Shown here: positions 8,610-16,355 of the stretch, piece after piece
How the letters are laid out: each line of letters opens with the position of its first letter
Numbering within the stretch: the stretch's first letter is position 1
DNA from: Streptomyces luomodiensis
GTDB lineage: Bacteria > Actinomycetota > Actinomycetes > Streptomycetales > Streptomycetaceae
Length of the DNA: 64,000 nt
Direction: 5' to 3'
Assembly (NCBI RefSeq): GCF_031679605.1
Contig: NZ_CP117522.1
Span: 5,208,001 to 5,272,000 of the forward strand
Notes under the pieces: generated by a model
What the model was told of the DNA's origin: nothing
Databases searched by the model: none
Seen by the model: the letters and a program-made list of their open reading frames with translations, nothing else
Made by a program: the position numbers and the translations under genes

Positions 8610-9874
8610 GCCGACGCCTCGCCACGATCGGACGCGCCACGACCGGACGCGCATGCCCACGGTGACGGATCGGACGTCCACGTCCGCAGCGACGGCGGAT
8701 CCGGCAGCGGCAGTGCCCGCGGCTCGTGGGCGGGCTGGCCCAGCCCCATCAGGCGGTACATCAGCCGCCGCATGTTGCGGTGGAAACGGCCGGGCTCGGA
8801 GGTGATGCGCGCGGCGATCGCGGCGTACTCCTCAGGGCGGTATTCCGCGGCGGCGTAGGCGAGTTGCTCGGGGAGCGGATGGGCCGGTGACAGCGCGGGC
8901 GCGGTGACGGCGAGCGTGGCGGCCGGAGAGTCCGGGTTGATCTCCGGCTCCGGCGACCCGGTGAGCAGGATCGGCACTCCGGTGAGTGTTCCGTAGAGCG
9001 TGACCGAGCCGTGGTCGCCGACGATGTAGTCGGCGGCGATCAGCATGGTGCGCCAGTCCGCCTCCGGCGGCACCACGCTGACCCCCAGCTGACCGCACCA
9101 CGCCAACCACGCCTTGACCTGCCACGGTCCATGGCCCGACCACACGTTGGGGTGGACGAGGACGGCCGTACGGTACCGCCCGGACGGCAGCTCCCCGATC
9201 ATGCGGGGCAGCATCGTCTCGAACCGGCCGAAGAACGAGTGCGGCCCCCAGGTCGAGACGGCGAGCACCAGCCGTTCCCCGTCCGCGAGGCCCAGCGCAC
9301 GGCGGTACGCGGCGCGCCGCGACAGGCTCGCGGCGATCCGGTCGTGCGCGGGGTCGCCCACCACATGCGCCAGCTGGAGCGCCTCGGGGCAGTGACGGCC
9401 CAGCTCCCGCAGATCGGCGTGGTGCGGCACGACCACGGCGGCCGGCGGCTTGCCGCCGGGCATGAGGTCGCGCCTGCGCAGCCCCGCCACGCCCGCGTCC
9501 GGCGCTCCGGACAGGCGTTTGAGGTAGTTGGCGCCGTGCGGCATGGTGATCAGCGGTGCTCGCACCTGCTCCACCCCACGCGGCCCGGCCGCCACGGCGA
9601 GGTCGAAGGTCATGCGGGTGGCCTCCGCCCAGGGCAGCACGGGGCTGCCCAACTCCTGGAGGAAGCGCGGCACCTCGTCCCCGAAGACATGGGGCGGTGC
9701 GGTGAACGCCACCTGGAGCCGGAAGTCGGCTGCCAGGAGCGACAGGACATCGAGAAGTCGCTTCGCGTAGGTGATGGTGTGGACGACGGCCAGCACTTTC
9801 TTGCGCCCCACCAGTGTGAGCCACTGACGGGGCTCGTCCAGCGGAGCCTCTGTGATCGTGTTCAACGCCGACAT
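8606..9874 (-). CDS. GT-B-like glycosyl/glycerophosphotransferase family protein
   Basis: 422 residues. The layout suggests a GT-B fold like the CDP-glycerol glycerophosphotransferases or UDP-GlcNAc 2-epimerases: an N-terminal Rossmann half with VLAVVHTITYAKRLLDVL, a central LVLAVSTWGPHSFFGRF strand-loop, and a C-terminal nucleotide-binding half with IAADYIVGDHGSVTLYGTLTGVPILL. The DHGS segment matches the position of the donor-binding motif in such enzymes. Close streptomycete relatives are often poorly annotated, so the donor and acceptor are unknown. The downstream coupled gene suggests a shared job. Three CTTGC repeats lie about 100-130 bp upstream of its start. Confidence 0.6.
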   Translation of the reverse strand: MSALNTITEAPLDEPRQWLTLVGRKKVLAVVHTITYAKRLLDVLSLLAADFRLQVAFTAPPHVFGDEVPRFLQELGSPVLPWAEATRMTFDLAVAAGPRGVEQVRAPLITMPHGANYLKRLSGAPDAGVAGLRRRDLMPGGKPPAAVVVPHHADLRELGRHCPEALQLAHVVGDPAHDRIAASLSRRAAYRRALGLADGERLVLAVSTWGPHSFFGRFETMLPRMIGELPSGRYRTAVLVHPNVWSGHGPWQVKAWLAWCGQLGVSVVPPEADWRTMLIAADYIVGDHGSVTLYGTLTGVPILLTGSPEPEINPDSPAATLAVTAPALSPAHPLPEQLAYAAAEYRPEEYAAIAARITSEPGRFHRNMRRLMYRLMGLGQPAHEPRALPLPDPPSLRTWTSDPSPWACASGRGASDRGEASA

Positions 9875-9974
9875 GGCGCCCCCCGGTTCGATCTCATGCG
9901 GATTCCGGATGATTTCCGATATGGACTTGTCTGGGTCTCGCGTCGGTCCTCTGCCCGGCCCGGCGGACAGAAGG

Positions 9975-10002
9975 CTTGCCGGACCCTTGCGGAAACCTTG
10001 CG
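9975..10002. promoter_or_regulatory. Three CTTGC direct repeats, 11-bp period
   Basis: CTTGC occurs at 9975, 9986 and 9997, exactly one helical turn apart. Direct CTTGC-type repeats are known near sugar-controlled hydrolase promoters in Streptomyces. The block lies upstream of the glycosyltransferase-like gene and downstream of the xylanase, and shares CCTTGCGGAAACC with the xylanase promoter region. Confidence 0.45.
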
Positions 10003-10043
10003 CGGGGGGTCTGTGTGCGGGGGGCGCTGGGCCTGCGCGGCAA

Positions 10044-10072
10044 GAAGCCCCGGGCTGTCGGCCCGGGGCTTC
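10044..10072 (-). terminator. Hairpin terminator after the xylanase gene
   Basis: A perfect 12-bp stem (GAAGCCCCGGGC) with a 5-base loop, 31 bp beyond the xylanase stop codon, followed on the minus strand by a short T-rich stretch. Confidence 0.8.
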
Positions 10073-10102
10073 AATGGTGGTGGGACGGGAGGGGCGGGAT
10101 GT

Positions 10103-10798
10103 TCATCCGCTCACTGTGAGGCTGGAGTTCCCACTGCTCTGGTATCCCTCGGTGGCGAGGATCATGTAGTACACGAAACTGCCCAGGGGCATTCCGGAGC
10201 GGGCCCATGCGTCGAAGTGATTGCCCGTGGTGATGGTTCCGCCCGTTTTCTTCGACTGCCGGACACTCCAGTACTGGTTGAACGTTCGCGTGCCTTCGAC
10301 CGAGGGGGCGTTGTAGCGCGTGGTCTGGTAGATGTCGTACGTACCGCCGTCACTGCTGACCGCGCCCTTGTACGTGCCGGTGGGCCGGTATGTGCCCCAG
10401 TTGTCGACGATGTAGTACTCCACCAGTGGATTTGAGGTCCACCCATAGAGGGCCAGATATCCGTTGCCGGACGGGTTGAAGCTGCCCGAGTACTGCACGC
10501 TCCTGCGGCCGCCGTTGCTCCAGCCCTTGCCGCAGACGAAGTTCCCGCAGTTGGTCCACGAGGTCCGGTAGCTGCCACCGGACGCGAGGGTCATGGAGAC
10601 CGATCCACCGCCGTCGGTCCAGAACGAGTAGTAGAAGCCGTTGTTGGTGCCGGTCTGATTCGTGGTGATCGTGGTGTCGGCGTTGGCGGCTCCGATGCCG
10701 GGCAGCGTCATCCCGGCGGTGACCAGCGTCAAGGCGCCGGCCCGGCCGAGTAAGCCTCGGCGGCTGATCGGGTGTGCGGGGGTGTTGTCCCGGTGCAT
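10103..10798 (-). CDS. Secreted GH11 endo-1,4-beta-xylanase
   Basis: 231 residues, an extracellular enzyme that cuts the beta-1,4-xylose backbone of xylan. A twin-arginine signal ([10 protein letters not shown], residues 12-21) and a hydrophobic stretch end at a likely cleavage site after ANA (residue 40). The rest is the single jelly-roll catalytic domain of family 11. The nucleophile is Glu127 in [10 protein letters not shown]; the acid/base is Glu217 in [10 protein letters not shown]. There is no carbohydrate-binding module, so this is the short form of the family. A strong GAGGAGG site precedes the ATG by a few bases. The gene has its own promoter and terminator and is probably induced by plant polysaccharide. 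Confidence 0.95.
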   Translation of the reverse strand: MHRDNTPAHPISRRGLLGRAGALTLVTAGMTLPGIGAANADTTITTNQTGTNNGFYYSFWTDGGGSVSMTLASGGSYRTSWTNCGNFVCGKGWSNGGRRSVQYSGSFNPSGNGYLALYGWTSNPLVEYYIVDNWGTYRPTGTYKGAVSSDGGTYDIYQTTRYNAPSVEGTRTFNQYWSVRQSKKTGGTITTGNHFDAWARSGMPLGSFVYYMILATEGYQSSGNSSLTVSG

Positions 10799-10831
10799 GC
10801 TTCCTCCTCGTGAAGGACCGGTGATGCCGAC

Positions 10832-10874
10832 AGTGTTGGACCACCCCTGTGGAGTGTCAACGGTTTCCGCAAGG
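10832..10874 (-). promoter_or_regulatory. Xylanase promoter with adjacent operator-like motif
   Basis: On the minus strand TTGACA (10855-10860) is separated by 17 bp from AACACT (10832-10837), a plausible housekeeping promoter 33 bp before the start codon. CCTTGCGGAAACC (10862-10874) abuts the -35 box; the same 13-mer recurs at 9985-9997 in the opposite orientation. Confidence 0.5.
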
Positions 10875-11008
10875 ATTACGGAAAGTCTGCCGTGGTCAGT
10901 GATCTCTTGAGGAGGAATAACCGCTGTTCATGCGCCTTTCTTGTTGATCGAATTCGGCGCGGATCGCTGAAATCCCGACTACGAAGATCAATCTTCATCG
11001 CGTCGGGG

Positions 11009-11020
11009 CGAAAGTTTTCG
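11009..11020. promoter_or_regulatory. CGAAA-N2-TTTCG inverted repeat
   Basis: A short inverted repeat about 210 bp upstream of the xylanase start, in the gap before the CocE gene. It resembles CGAAAC/TTTCG-type repeats described near streptomycete xylan-utilisation genes. The distance from the promoter makes a role uncertain. Confidence 0.25.
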
Positions 11021-11057
11021 GAGTACTTCCGGATCGTCCGGGCGTCGCGGTGGGCGG

Positions 11058-13106
11058 TTACAGACAGTCCCGGGGCAGCGTCTCGTTCCAGCTGCGGGAG
11101 AACACCCGCCGGTCGCCCTCGTAGCCGTCCAGCGTGGCGTCGATGAAGAACTCGGTCTCGCTGGACCGCAGCACCGTGCTCGTCACCACCCGCGTCTCCC
11201 AGTCGTCGCGGTGGAAGCGCATGGTCCAGGTGGACTCGCCGCCCACCGAGGTGAAGTCGTCCGCGACGGCGGTGTAGCGCTCGTAGGCCCGGCGGCCGAC
11301 GTCCAGCCCGATGTCCTCGAACCGCTGGATGCCCGCGTCCTTGACGATCTCCAGCTCGGACCGGTAGCCGACCAGGTCGCGCTTGACGTCCCAGCGTTCC
11401 TCGGGAGGCGTGAGCCGGGTGGTGGCGATGGGGGCCGCGCCCTCGGGTTCGCCGAACGGACGCTGGGGCCCGTCCTCGCCCGACGGCGCCCGGCGCAGCG
11501 GCAGGGTGAGGGTGCTGGCGCCCTCGTACACGCTCAGCAGGACCGGCCTGGGCGGGGGCCAGGCGAGCGGCCAGTACGACGTGGACAGCGACAGCCGGAT
11601 GCGGTGGCCGGGCGGGAACGCCTGCGCCACGCCGTTGAGGTGCACGCGGGCGCGGTAGCGCCGGCCGGGCTCCAGGGGTTCGGGGGTGCCGATGGACTCG
11701 CGGTGGGTGAGGTTGAGCAGCCCGTAGGTGACGCGGGTGGCGCGGCCGTCCGGAGCCACGTCGGACAGCCGGGCGGCGACCATGGCCACCGGTTCGCTGA
11801 CCGACAGCTCCAGTTCGACGGAGGGGGAGCCGAGGATCTCCACCCGCTCGGTGAGCGGTTCGGTGTCGAACACCAGTGAGCCGCCGTCCTCCTCCCGCTG
11901 GTCGTACGGCAGGTCCGGAGGCGCGTTGTAGGAGGCCCACTTGCCGGCGAACTGGCCCACGGACAGCGGGGACTGAACGGTCAGCGCCGTGCCGCCCGGG
12001 TCCTGTTGCCGTTCCTGTTGCTGTTTCTGTTTCTGTTCCCCGATGCGGTGGCGCGTGAGCGGGTGCGCGACCGGCTCGACGTTCGGGGAGGGCCACTGGG
12101 GCTCGTCCACCCAGCGGCCGGGCCGTTCCTCGTAGGCGGTGGAGGGCGGCACGCTGTCCTGCATCCAGGTCCGCAACATGGGCCCGTCCATGACGCCGTT
12201 GTCCACCCCCTTCAGCCAGTGGTCCCACCAGCGCACCACCTCCTGGAGATAGCCGATGGCGGGGCCGGGCTCGCCCAGGTGCGGGTACTTGTGCGACCAG
12301 GGGCCGATCAGGCCCTTGCGCGGCACGTCCAGATGGCTGAGCAGCCGGGTCACGGCGTTGGAATAGCCGTCCGCCCAGCCGCTGGAGGCCAGCACCGGGC
12401 ACCGTACGGCCTGGTAGTCCTCGCACACCGAGGCGTGCCGCCAGTAGTCGTCGCGGCGCTGGTGGCGCAGCCACTCCAGCACCCAGGGGCGGGCGTTCTC
12501 CAGCCGCTCCCGCCACATCTCGCGCCAGCGCTCGCCGACCACCGCCGGGTCCGGCGGGCAGGTGGCGTACGCGAACATCGTCCCCGCCTCGGCGAGGTTG
12601 TCCGACAGCAGCGCACCGCCCATGTAGTGCATGTCATCGGCGTACCGGTCGTCGGTGAAGGAGGCGATCACGATGGCGCGCAGGGACGGCGGCCGGCGGG
12701 CCGCCACCTGGAGCGCGGCGAAGGCGCCCCAGGAGATGCCCATCATGCCGGTGGTGCCGTCACACCACGGCTGCTCGGCGAGCCACGCCAGGATCTCCTC
12801 GGCGTCGCTCTGCTCCCCCTCCAGGTATTCGTCCGTCAGCACGCCCTCCGACTCGCCGGTACCGCGCAGGTCGACGCGGACGCAGGCGTAGCCGTGGCCG
12901 GCGATGTACGGGTGGTGGATGGAGTCGCGTACGGCAGTCAGATCGCGTTTGCGGTACGGGATGTACTCCAGCACCGCCGGCACCGGCTCCTCGTCCGAGG
13001 ACGTGGGACGCCAGATGCGGGCCGACAGGCGAACGCCGTCGGACATGGTGATCGTGACGTTTTCCTCTTCCTTCGTCGCACATGGCAGATTGCTCACGAG
13101 GCGCAT
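11058..13106 (-). CDS. CocE/NonD family alpha/beta hydrolase (X-Pro dipeptidyl-peptidase type)
   Basis: 682 residues. An alpha/beta hydrolase domain (about 1-330) with the nucleophile in MGISWGAF, an Asp in SGWADGYSN and a His in GPWSHKYPH, then the C-terminal jelly-roll characteristic of the X-Pro dipeptidyl-peptidase/cocaine esterase family (from about residue 400). Such enzymes cleave amide or ester bonds of small substrates; no signal peptide is seen, so it is probably cytosolic. The frame stays open upstream through a repeat-encoded stretch; I take the ATG at 13106, with AAGGAG about 12 bases before it. It follows the ATP-grasp ligase gene by 142 bp and probably shares its transcript. 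Confidence 0.85.
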   Translation of the reverse strand: MRLVSNLPCATKEEENVTITMSDGVRLSARIWRPTSSDEEPVPAVLEYIPYRKRDLTAVRDSIHHPYIAGHGYACVRVDLRGTGESEGVLTDEYLEGEQSDAEEILAWLAEQPWCDGTTGMMGISWGAFAALQVAARRPPSLRAIVIASFTDDRYADDMHYMGGALLSDNLAEAGTMFAYATCPPDPAVVGERWREMWRERLENARPWVLEWLRHQRRDDYWRHASVCEDYQAVRCPVLASSGWADGYSNAVTRLLSHLDVPRKGLIGPWSHKYPHLGEPGPAIGYLQEVVRWWDHWLKGVDNGVMDGPMLRTWMQDSVPPSTAYEERPGRWVDEPQWPSPNVEPVAHPLTRHRIGEQKQKQQQERQQDPGGTALTVQSPLSVGQFAGKWASYNAPPDLPYDQREEDGGSLVFDTEPLTERVEILGSPSVELELSVSEPVAMVAARLSDVAPDGRATRVTYGLLNLTHRESIGTPEPLEPGRRYRARVHLNGVAQAFPPGHRIRLSLSTSYWPLAWPPPRPVLLSVYEGASTLTLPLRRAPSGEDGPQRPFGEPEGAAPIATTRLTPPEERWDVKRDLVGYRSELEIVKDAGIQRFEDIGLDVGRRAYERYTAVADDFTSVGGESTWTMRFHRDDWETRVVTSTVLRSSETEFFIDATLDGYEGDRRVFSRSWNETLPRDCL

Positions 13107-13124
13107 AGGGCCGACATGCTCCTT

Positions 13125-13180
13125 CCTGGCGTCCTGGCGTCCTGGCGTCCTGGCGTCCTGGCGTCCTGGCGACTTTTCTT
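13125..13180. repeat. 8-bp microsatellite (CCTGGCGT) x7
   Basis: Six perfect CCTGGCGT units followed by one ending in A, lying 19 bp upstream of the CocE start in the gap after the ATP-grasp gene. An 8-bp period is not a multiple of three, so copy-number changes would not preserve a reading frame across it. Confidence 0.9.
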
Positions 13181-13248
13181 GCGAGACGGGTGGCACGGGT
13201 GCCCCCGGACGCCACCGGCACACCACCCGCGCCCGGGGCGACCGAGGC

Positions 13249-14586
13249 TCAACCGACCTGCCTCTCCCTCTCCGTGTCCGTCTCCGCCTCCTCCAGGCCG
13301 CCGTCGGGGGCGGTGGCGTCGAAGAGGCGGTTCAGGGCGGCGACACAGCGGTCGTACTTCTCGCGCAGGTCCGCCTCGCTGTCCCCGCCGGTGAAGATGT
13401 GGGCCAGTTCGAAGCTGTAGCTGTCCTGCTGCGCCATCTGCGACAGCCGCTGTCCCTCCTCGGGCACCACCTCGATCCGTACGCCCGGGATCTCCCGCTC
13501 GATGCGCTCGATCTCCTCCTCGACGGGGGTGTCGTGGACCACTCCGTCGGCGAACCACCGGTAGTACCACTTGGCGGCCATGTCGTAGGGGCCGGCGCGG
13601 TGCGGCAGGGCCGGGTCCTCGCCGAGAGCCAGGCTGAGCATGCAGTGGTGGTTGGACACCCCGTCCACGTAGGCGAAGAGCTCGGCGTGCGACTGGGAGT
13701 GCCGGGGGTTGATCTCCAGCAGATTGATCTCGTCCGTGCCCGGGTCGTAGAAGTACTCGATGCTGAACGTCGCCCCGTCCATGCCGATCTGCCGCATGAC
13801 CCGCCGGGAGACGTCGTGCAGCCGCCGGATCACCGGCTCGGGCAGCGTGGAGGGGTACTGGTGGCGCAGAAAGCACGGGCTGTCGGGGTAGTCGATGGAG
13901 TCCAGCACGCCGTAGACGGTGACCTCGCCGTGGTGGACGTATCCCTCCACGGCGACCTGCACTCCGGTCAGCGCCTCCTCCGCGAGACACACCTGCCCGC
14001 CCACGCCCTCCATCTCGGGCGGCAGGTCCAGCCGTTCGAGGATGGCGTCGAACGGCCTGCCCACGCGGCCGATGCCGTCGCGGATCTCGGCGACCGCCGC
14101 CCGGAACTCCTCCTCGTCCTTGACGGAGAAGGCCAGCTCCGAGGAGTACGCCAGGGCCGGCTTGAGCCACATCGGAAACCGGACGCCCTCCGGCGGCCGC
14201 GGGTCCCTCGCCTCCAGATCGACCCGGCCGAACCGCGGATGCTCATCGATCACCTTCCGCTGCTCCAGCCGACTCCAGTACTTGTGCTCGCACTTGACCA
14301 CCGACTCCAGGCTCGTGCTGCGCGTGCCGTAGCGCTCGCTCAGAATCGGCACGAGCGTGCTCACCGGGAAGTCCCAGTAGCCGACGATGGCGTCGACGCT
14401 GCCCTCGAAGGCATCCAGAACACCCTCCGCCTTCGCGATGAGATCCGCCACGGAGACCTCGCCGCCCTGTAGATCCTCGACCGTGAGCAGGCGATGGAAC
14501 CGGTACCGGTGGGCACCGGGGCCACTCTCCAGGATGGGCACATTGGCCTCGTCCAGACCGATCACAAAGATGTTCTGCTCGTCCAC
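13249..14586 (-). CDS. ATP-grasp domain carboxylate-amine ligase
   Basis: 445 residues with a pre-ATP-grasp region (about 1-100) and an ATP-grasp fold. MWLKPALAYSSELAF holds the nucleotide-binding Lys, and FSIEYFYDPGTDEINLLEINPRHSQSH holds the metal-binding Glu and Asn residues. These enzymes join an acyl group to an amine through an acyl phosphate; substrates are unknown. Start: GTG 14586 with GGGAGG 8 bases upstream. A sigma-B-type promoter lies about 40 bp upstream and the CocE hydrolase follows, suggesting a stress-induced two-gene unit that makes and cleaves an amide-linked compound. That last step is inference. Confidence 0.85.
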   Translation of the reverse strand: MDEQNIFVIGLDEANVPILESGPGAHRYRFHRLLTVEDLQGGEVSVADLIAKAEGVLDAFEGSVDAIVGYWDFPVSTLVPILSERYGTRSTSLESVVKCEHKYWSRLEQRKVIDEHPRFGRVDLEARDPRPPEGVRFPMWLKPALAYSSELAFSVKDEEEFRAAVAEIRDGIGRVGRPFDAILERLDLPPEMEGVGGQVCLAEEALTGVQVAVEGYVHHGEVTVYGVLDSIDYPDSPCFLRHQYPSTLPEPVIRRLHDVSRRVMRQIGMDGATFSIEYFYDPGTDEINLLEINPRHSQSHAELFAYVDGVSNHHCMLSLALGEDPALPHRAGPYDMAAKWYYRWFADGVVHDTPVEEEIERIEREIPGVRIEVVPEEGQRLSQMAQQDSYSFELAHIFTGGDSEADLREKYDRCVAALNRLFDATAPDGGLEEAETDTERERQVG

Positions 14587-14624
14587 GGAGTCCCTCCCTG
14601 CGCTGACACTTTCCGGCGCTCTGG

Positions 14625-14648
14625 GTACCCCTCAGCGGGCCGTCAATC
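14625..14648 (-). promoter_or_regulatory. Sigma-B-type promoter for the ATP-grasp/CocE unit
   Basis: On the minus strand GATT (14645-14648), 14-base spacer, GGGTAC (14625-14630). This fits the GNNT-N14-16-GGGTAC/T pattern of SigB-family general-stress promoters in Streptomyces. Confidence 0.5.
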
Positions 14649-14699
14649 CCCGGTGCGACCTTGAGTTCAAACTGTTCAAACCGGCTGGGGCGGTGCCCT

Positions 14700-14723
14700 G
14701 TTTAAGTCTGGGATCTCGGGTAC
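14700..14723 (+). promoter_or_regulatory. Sigma-B-type promoter for the KGG protein
   Basis: GTTT (14700-14703), 14-base spacer, GGGTAC (14718-14723), about 50 bp before the start codon. It matches the GTTT-N14-GGGTAC pattern of SigB-controlled stress promoters. Confidence 0.65.
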
Positions 14724-14771
14724 CCGCTGCCCCGGACAGCACGAAACTCCGCGAATGAGGAGGAATCAGTG

Positions 14772-15137
14772 ATGGCTGACAATCCCGGCAACTTCGCCAA
14801 CGACCCGCAGCGGGCTTCGGAGGCTGGTCAGCGGGGTGGCCACGAGAGTGGTGGCAACTTCGCGAACGACCCGCAGCGGGCTTCGGAGGCCGGTCAGAAG
14901 GGCGGCCACGAGAGTGGTGGCAACTTCGCGAACGACCCGCAGCGGGCTTCGGAGGCCGGCCAGCGGGGCGGTCACGAGAGTGGTGGCAACTTCGCGAACG
15001 ATCGGCAGCGGGCTTCGGAGGCTGGTCAGCGGGGTGGCCACGAGAGTGGTGGCAACTTCGCGAATGACCGGCAGCGGGCTTCGGAGGCCGGCCAGAAGGG
15101 CGGCCGTGAGAGCGGACGCGGCCAGGGCGGTGGCTGA
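14772..15137 (+). CDS. KGG-repeat general stress protein
   Basis: 121 residues, almost entirely five copies of a 22-residue unit (NFANDPQRASEAGQRGG plus HESGG) in which AGQxGG is the hallmark of the stress-induced KGG / GsiB-like family. These are hydrophilic, disordered, hydrophilin-type proteins induced by osmotic or desiccation stress. A GAGGAGG ribosome-binding site precedes either GTG 14769 or ATG 14772; the ATG has the better spacing. The sigma-B-type promoter fits the expected stress control, and a strong hairpin terminator follows. Confidence 0.88.
   Translation: MADNPGNFANDPQRASEAGQRGGHESGGNFANDPQRASEAGQKGGHESGGNFANDPQRASEAGQRGGHESGGNFANDRQRASEAGQRGGHESGGNFANDRQRASEAGQKGGRESGRGQGGG
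14790..15119 (+). repeat. 66-bp coding tandem repeat x5
   Basis: Five nearly identical 66-bp units within the KGG gene, starting at 14790, 14856, 14922, 14988 and 15054. Differences are mostly silent or swap Pro/Arg and Arg/Lys, indicating recent duplication with purifying selection on the protein. Confidence 0.95.
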
Positions 15138-15195
15138 ACCAGCCGCTGCTGGGCGCAGTGGGCAGGAGCCATAGCCCCTGCCCACTCGCTCCGGG

Positions 15196-15237
15196 AGACC
15201 GGTGGGCCGGACGCCACGGCGAACGGCCCACCGGTCT
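15196..15237 (+). terminator. Strong hairpin terminator after the KGG gene
   Basis: A perfect 14-bp stem (AGACCGGTGGGCCG and its complement) with a 14-base loop, followed by TTTCTCTC. Confidence 0.85.
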
Positions 15238-15259
15238 TTCTCTCGCCCACCGATCCTTC

Positions 15260-15355
15260 TCTCAGGCGGAGGCCGTCTCAGGCGGAGGCCAGTCTCAAGT
15301 GGAGGCGTCTCAGACGGAGACCGTCTCAGACGGAGACCGTCTCGGATGGAGACCG
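15260..15355. repeat. 16-bp tandem repeats, each able to form a hairpin
   Basis: Six units of the type TCTCAGACGGAGACCG, period 15-17 bp, immediately downstream of the ANTAR gene. GTCTC and GAGAC within and between units can pair, so the transcript from either side would meet a series of small stems. This may act as the shared terminator of the convergent genes. Confidence 0.75.
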
Positions 15356-15362
15356 TCTACGA

Positions 15363-15755
15363 CTACGCCGAACCGGAACGGTGGCGGCGGAACGCGGCCG
15401 CCATGGCCTTCTCCACCTCCGGCGCCAGGCGGCGGCGCTCGGTCGTGGCCACGAGCTGGGTCGCGACGTCACGCAGCTTGGTGTTGGTGTGCTGTGAGGT
15501 TTCCACCAGCACCTCCCACGCCGTCTCGGCCGGGCACGGCACCATGGCCATCACCATGCCCCGGGCCTGGTCGATCACAGGGCGGCTCGCCATCGCCTCC
15601 CTGAGCTGAGCGGTTTCCTCAGCCAGCTGAGCGACCTCGGCCGCCAGCCGCGTCTCACGCCTCGACGCGTCGCGCCCCCTCCGTCTCTTCCCCCTGTGCG
15701 CGGCGGCCGGGCCGACCGCGCCGACGGTGCGGGCGTGACCAGGGACGGTGCTCAT
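15363..15755 (-). CDS. ANTAR domain protein
   Basis: 130 residues. An Arg-rich N-terminus and a short coiled-coil segment (ETRLAAEVAQLAEETAQL, about 33-51) lead into a C-terminal ANTAR domain: three-helix pattern ASRPVIDQARGMVMAMV, ETAWEVLVETSQHTN, KLRDVATQLVAT. ANTAR domains bind paired RNA hairpins and prevent transcription termination. Most streptomycete versions have a GAF domain upstream; this one lacks a sensor and presumably acts through dimerisation or a partner. The possible RNA target is unknown. Confidence 0.85.
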   Translation of the reverse strand: MSTVPGHARTVGAVGPAAAHRGKRRRGRDASRRETRLAAEVAQLAEETAQLREAMASRPVIDQARGMVMAMVPCPAETAWEVLVETSQHTNTKLRDVATQLVATTERRRLAPEVEKAMAAAFRRHRSGSA

Positions 15756-16355
15756 CAGCTCGTACTCCTGCCTGTGGTGACCCCTTCCAGGGCTTCATGG
15801 GCAACGCCACCAACTCCACCAACGCCACCAGCGCACTTTCGAGCGCGTAGGGCGTATGTAGATGCAAAAGCGGCACCGGAGGCTGTTTCGCCAACCTGCC
15901 GGTGCCTACGCGAGCGACGTCGCATGCGCGCATCGAGCAGGTTGCCACTGACGCCATCGGTTAAACCACCCCGGAGTCCCGCGTCAGCGGCCGTCCAAGA
16001 GGTGACGACGGTGGGCCCGTCACCAGCCCCCAACAACGGTGGGAAACAAGCCCTCTGCATACCCGTCAGGCACAGAGAAAGACACACAGTACGACGCTCA
16101 GTAACTCCCCTACGCACACCGACAGTTGGAACCACCCGTGCCGCCCCGGCCCTGAGCGCGGCCCAGCGGCGACGCCCCCGGTGCACCCACCTGTAGCTCC
16201 CCCTTCCCCTCGATTCACTCAATTCGCGAGGTCAGGGCGCTGCCAGCCCATTAGAGACGCGTTAGTAGGGTGGCAGCGGATCGTCAGCGCGGCCGGACAG
16301 TCTTGTTGTCACGGCCCCAGGACGGGGACAAACGCCCACGACAACAGGGGAACAC
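15756..16355. other. 600-bp gap without a supported gene
   Basis: Open frames exist on both strands but show Arg/Gly-rich composition without any domain. A short run of ACCAACGCCACC-like repeats lies near 15805-15835, just upstream of the ANTAR gene. I see no RNA gene or clear promoter. Confidence 0.5.

Noticed and set aside
7834..8640. An alternative 268-residue Gly/Arg-rich protein in another frame of the repeat region
   Set aside because: Composition is typical of shadow frames in GC-rich DNA. The coupled start (ATGA overlap) supports the frame ending at 7923.
14790..15119. A CRISPR-like array because of five regular repeats
   Set aside because: The units are contiguous 66-bp in-frame coding repeats without spacers, encoding a KGG stress protein.
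15755..16222. A 155-residue minus-strand ORF in the gap upstream of the ANTAR gene
   Set aside because: It has no domain, no ribosome-binding site and Arg/Gly/Val-biased composition; it overlaps the ANTAR start region.
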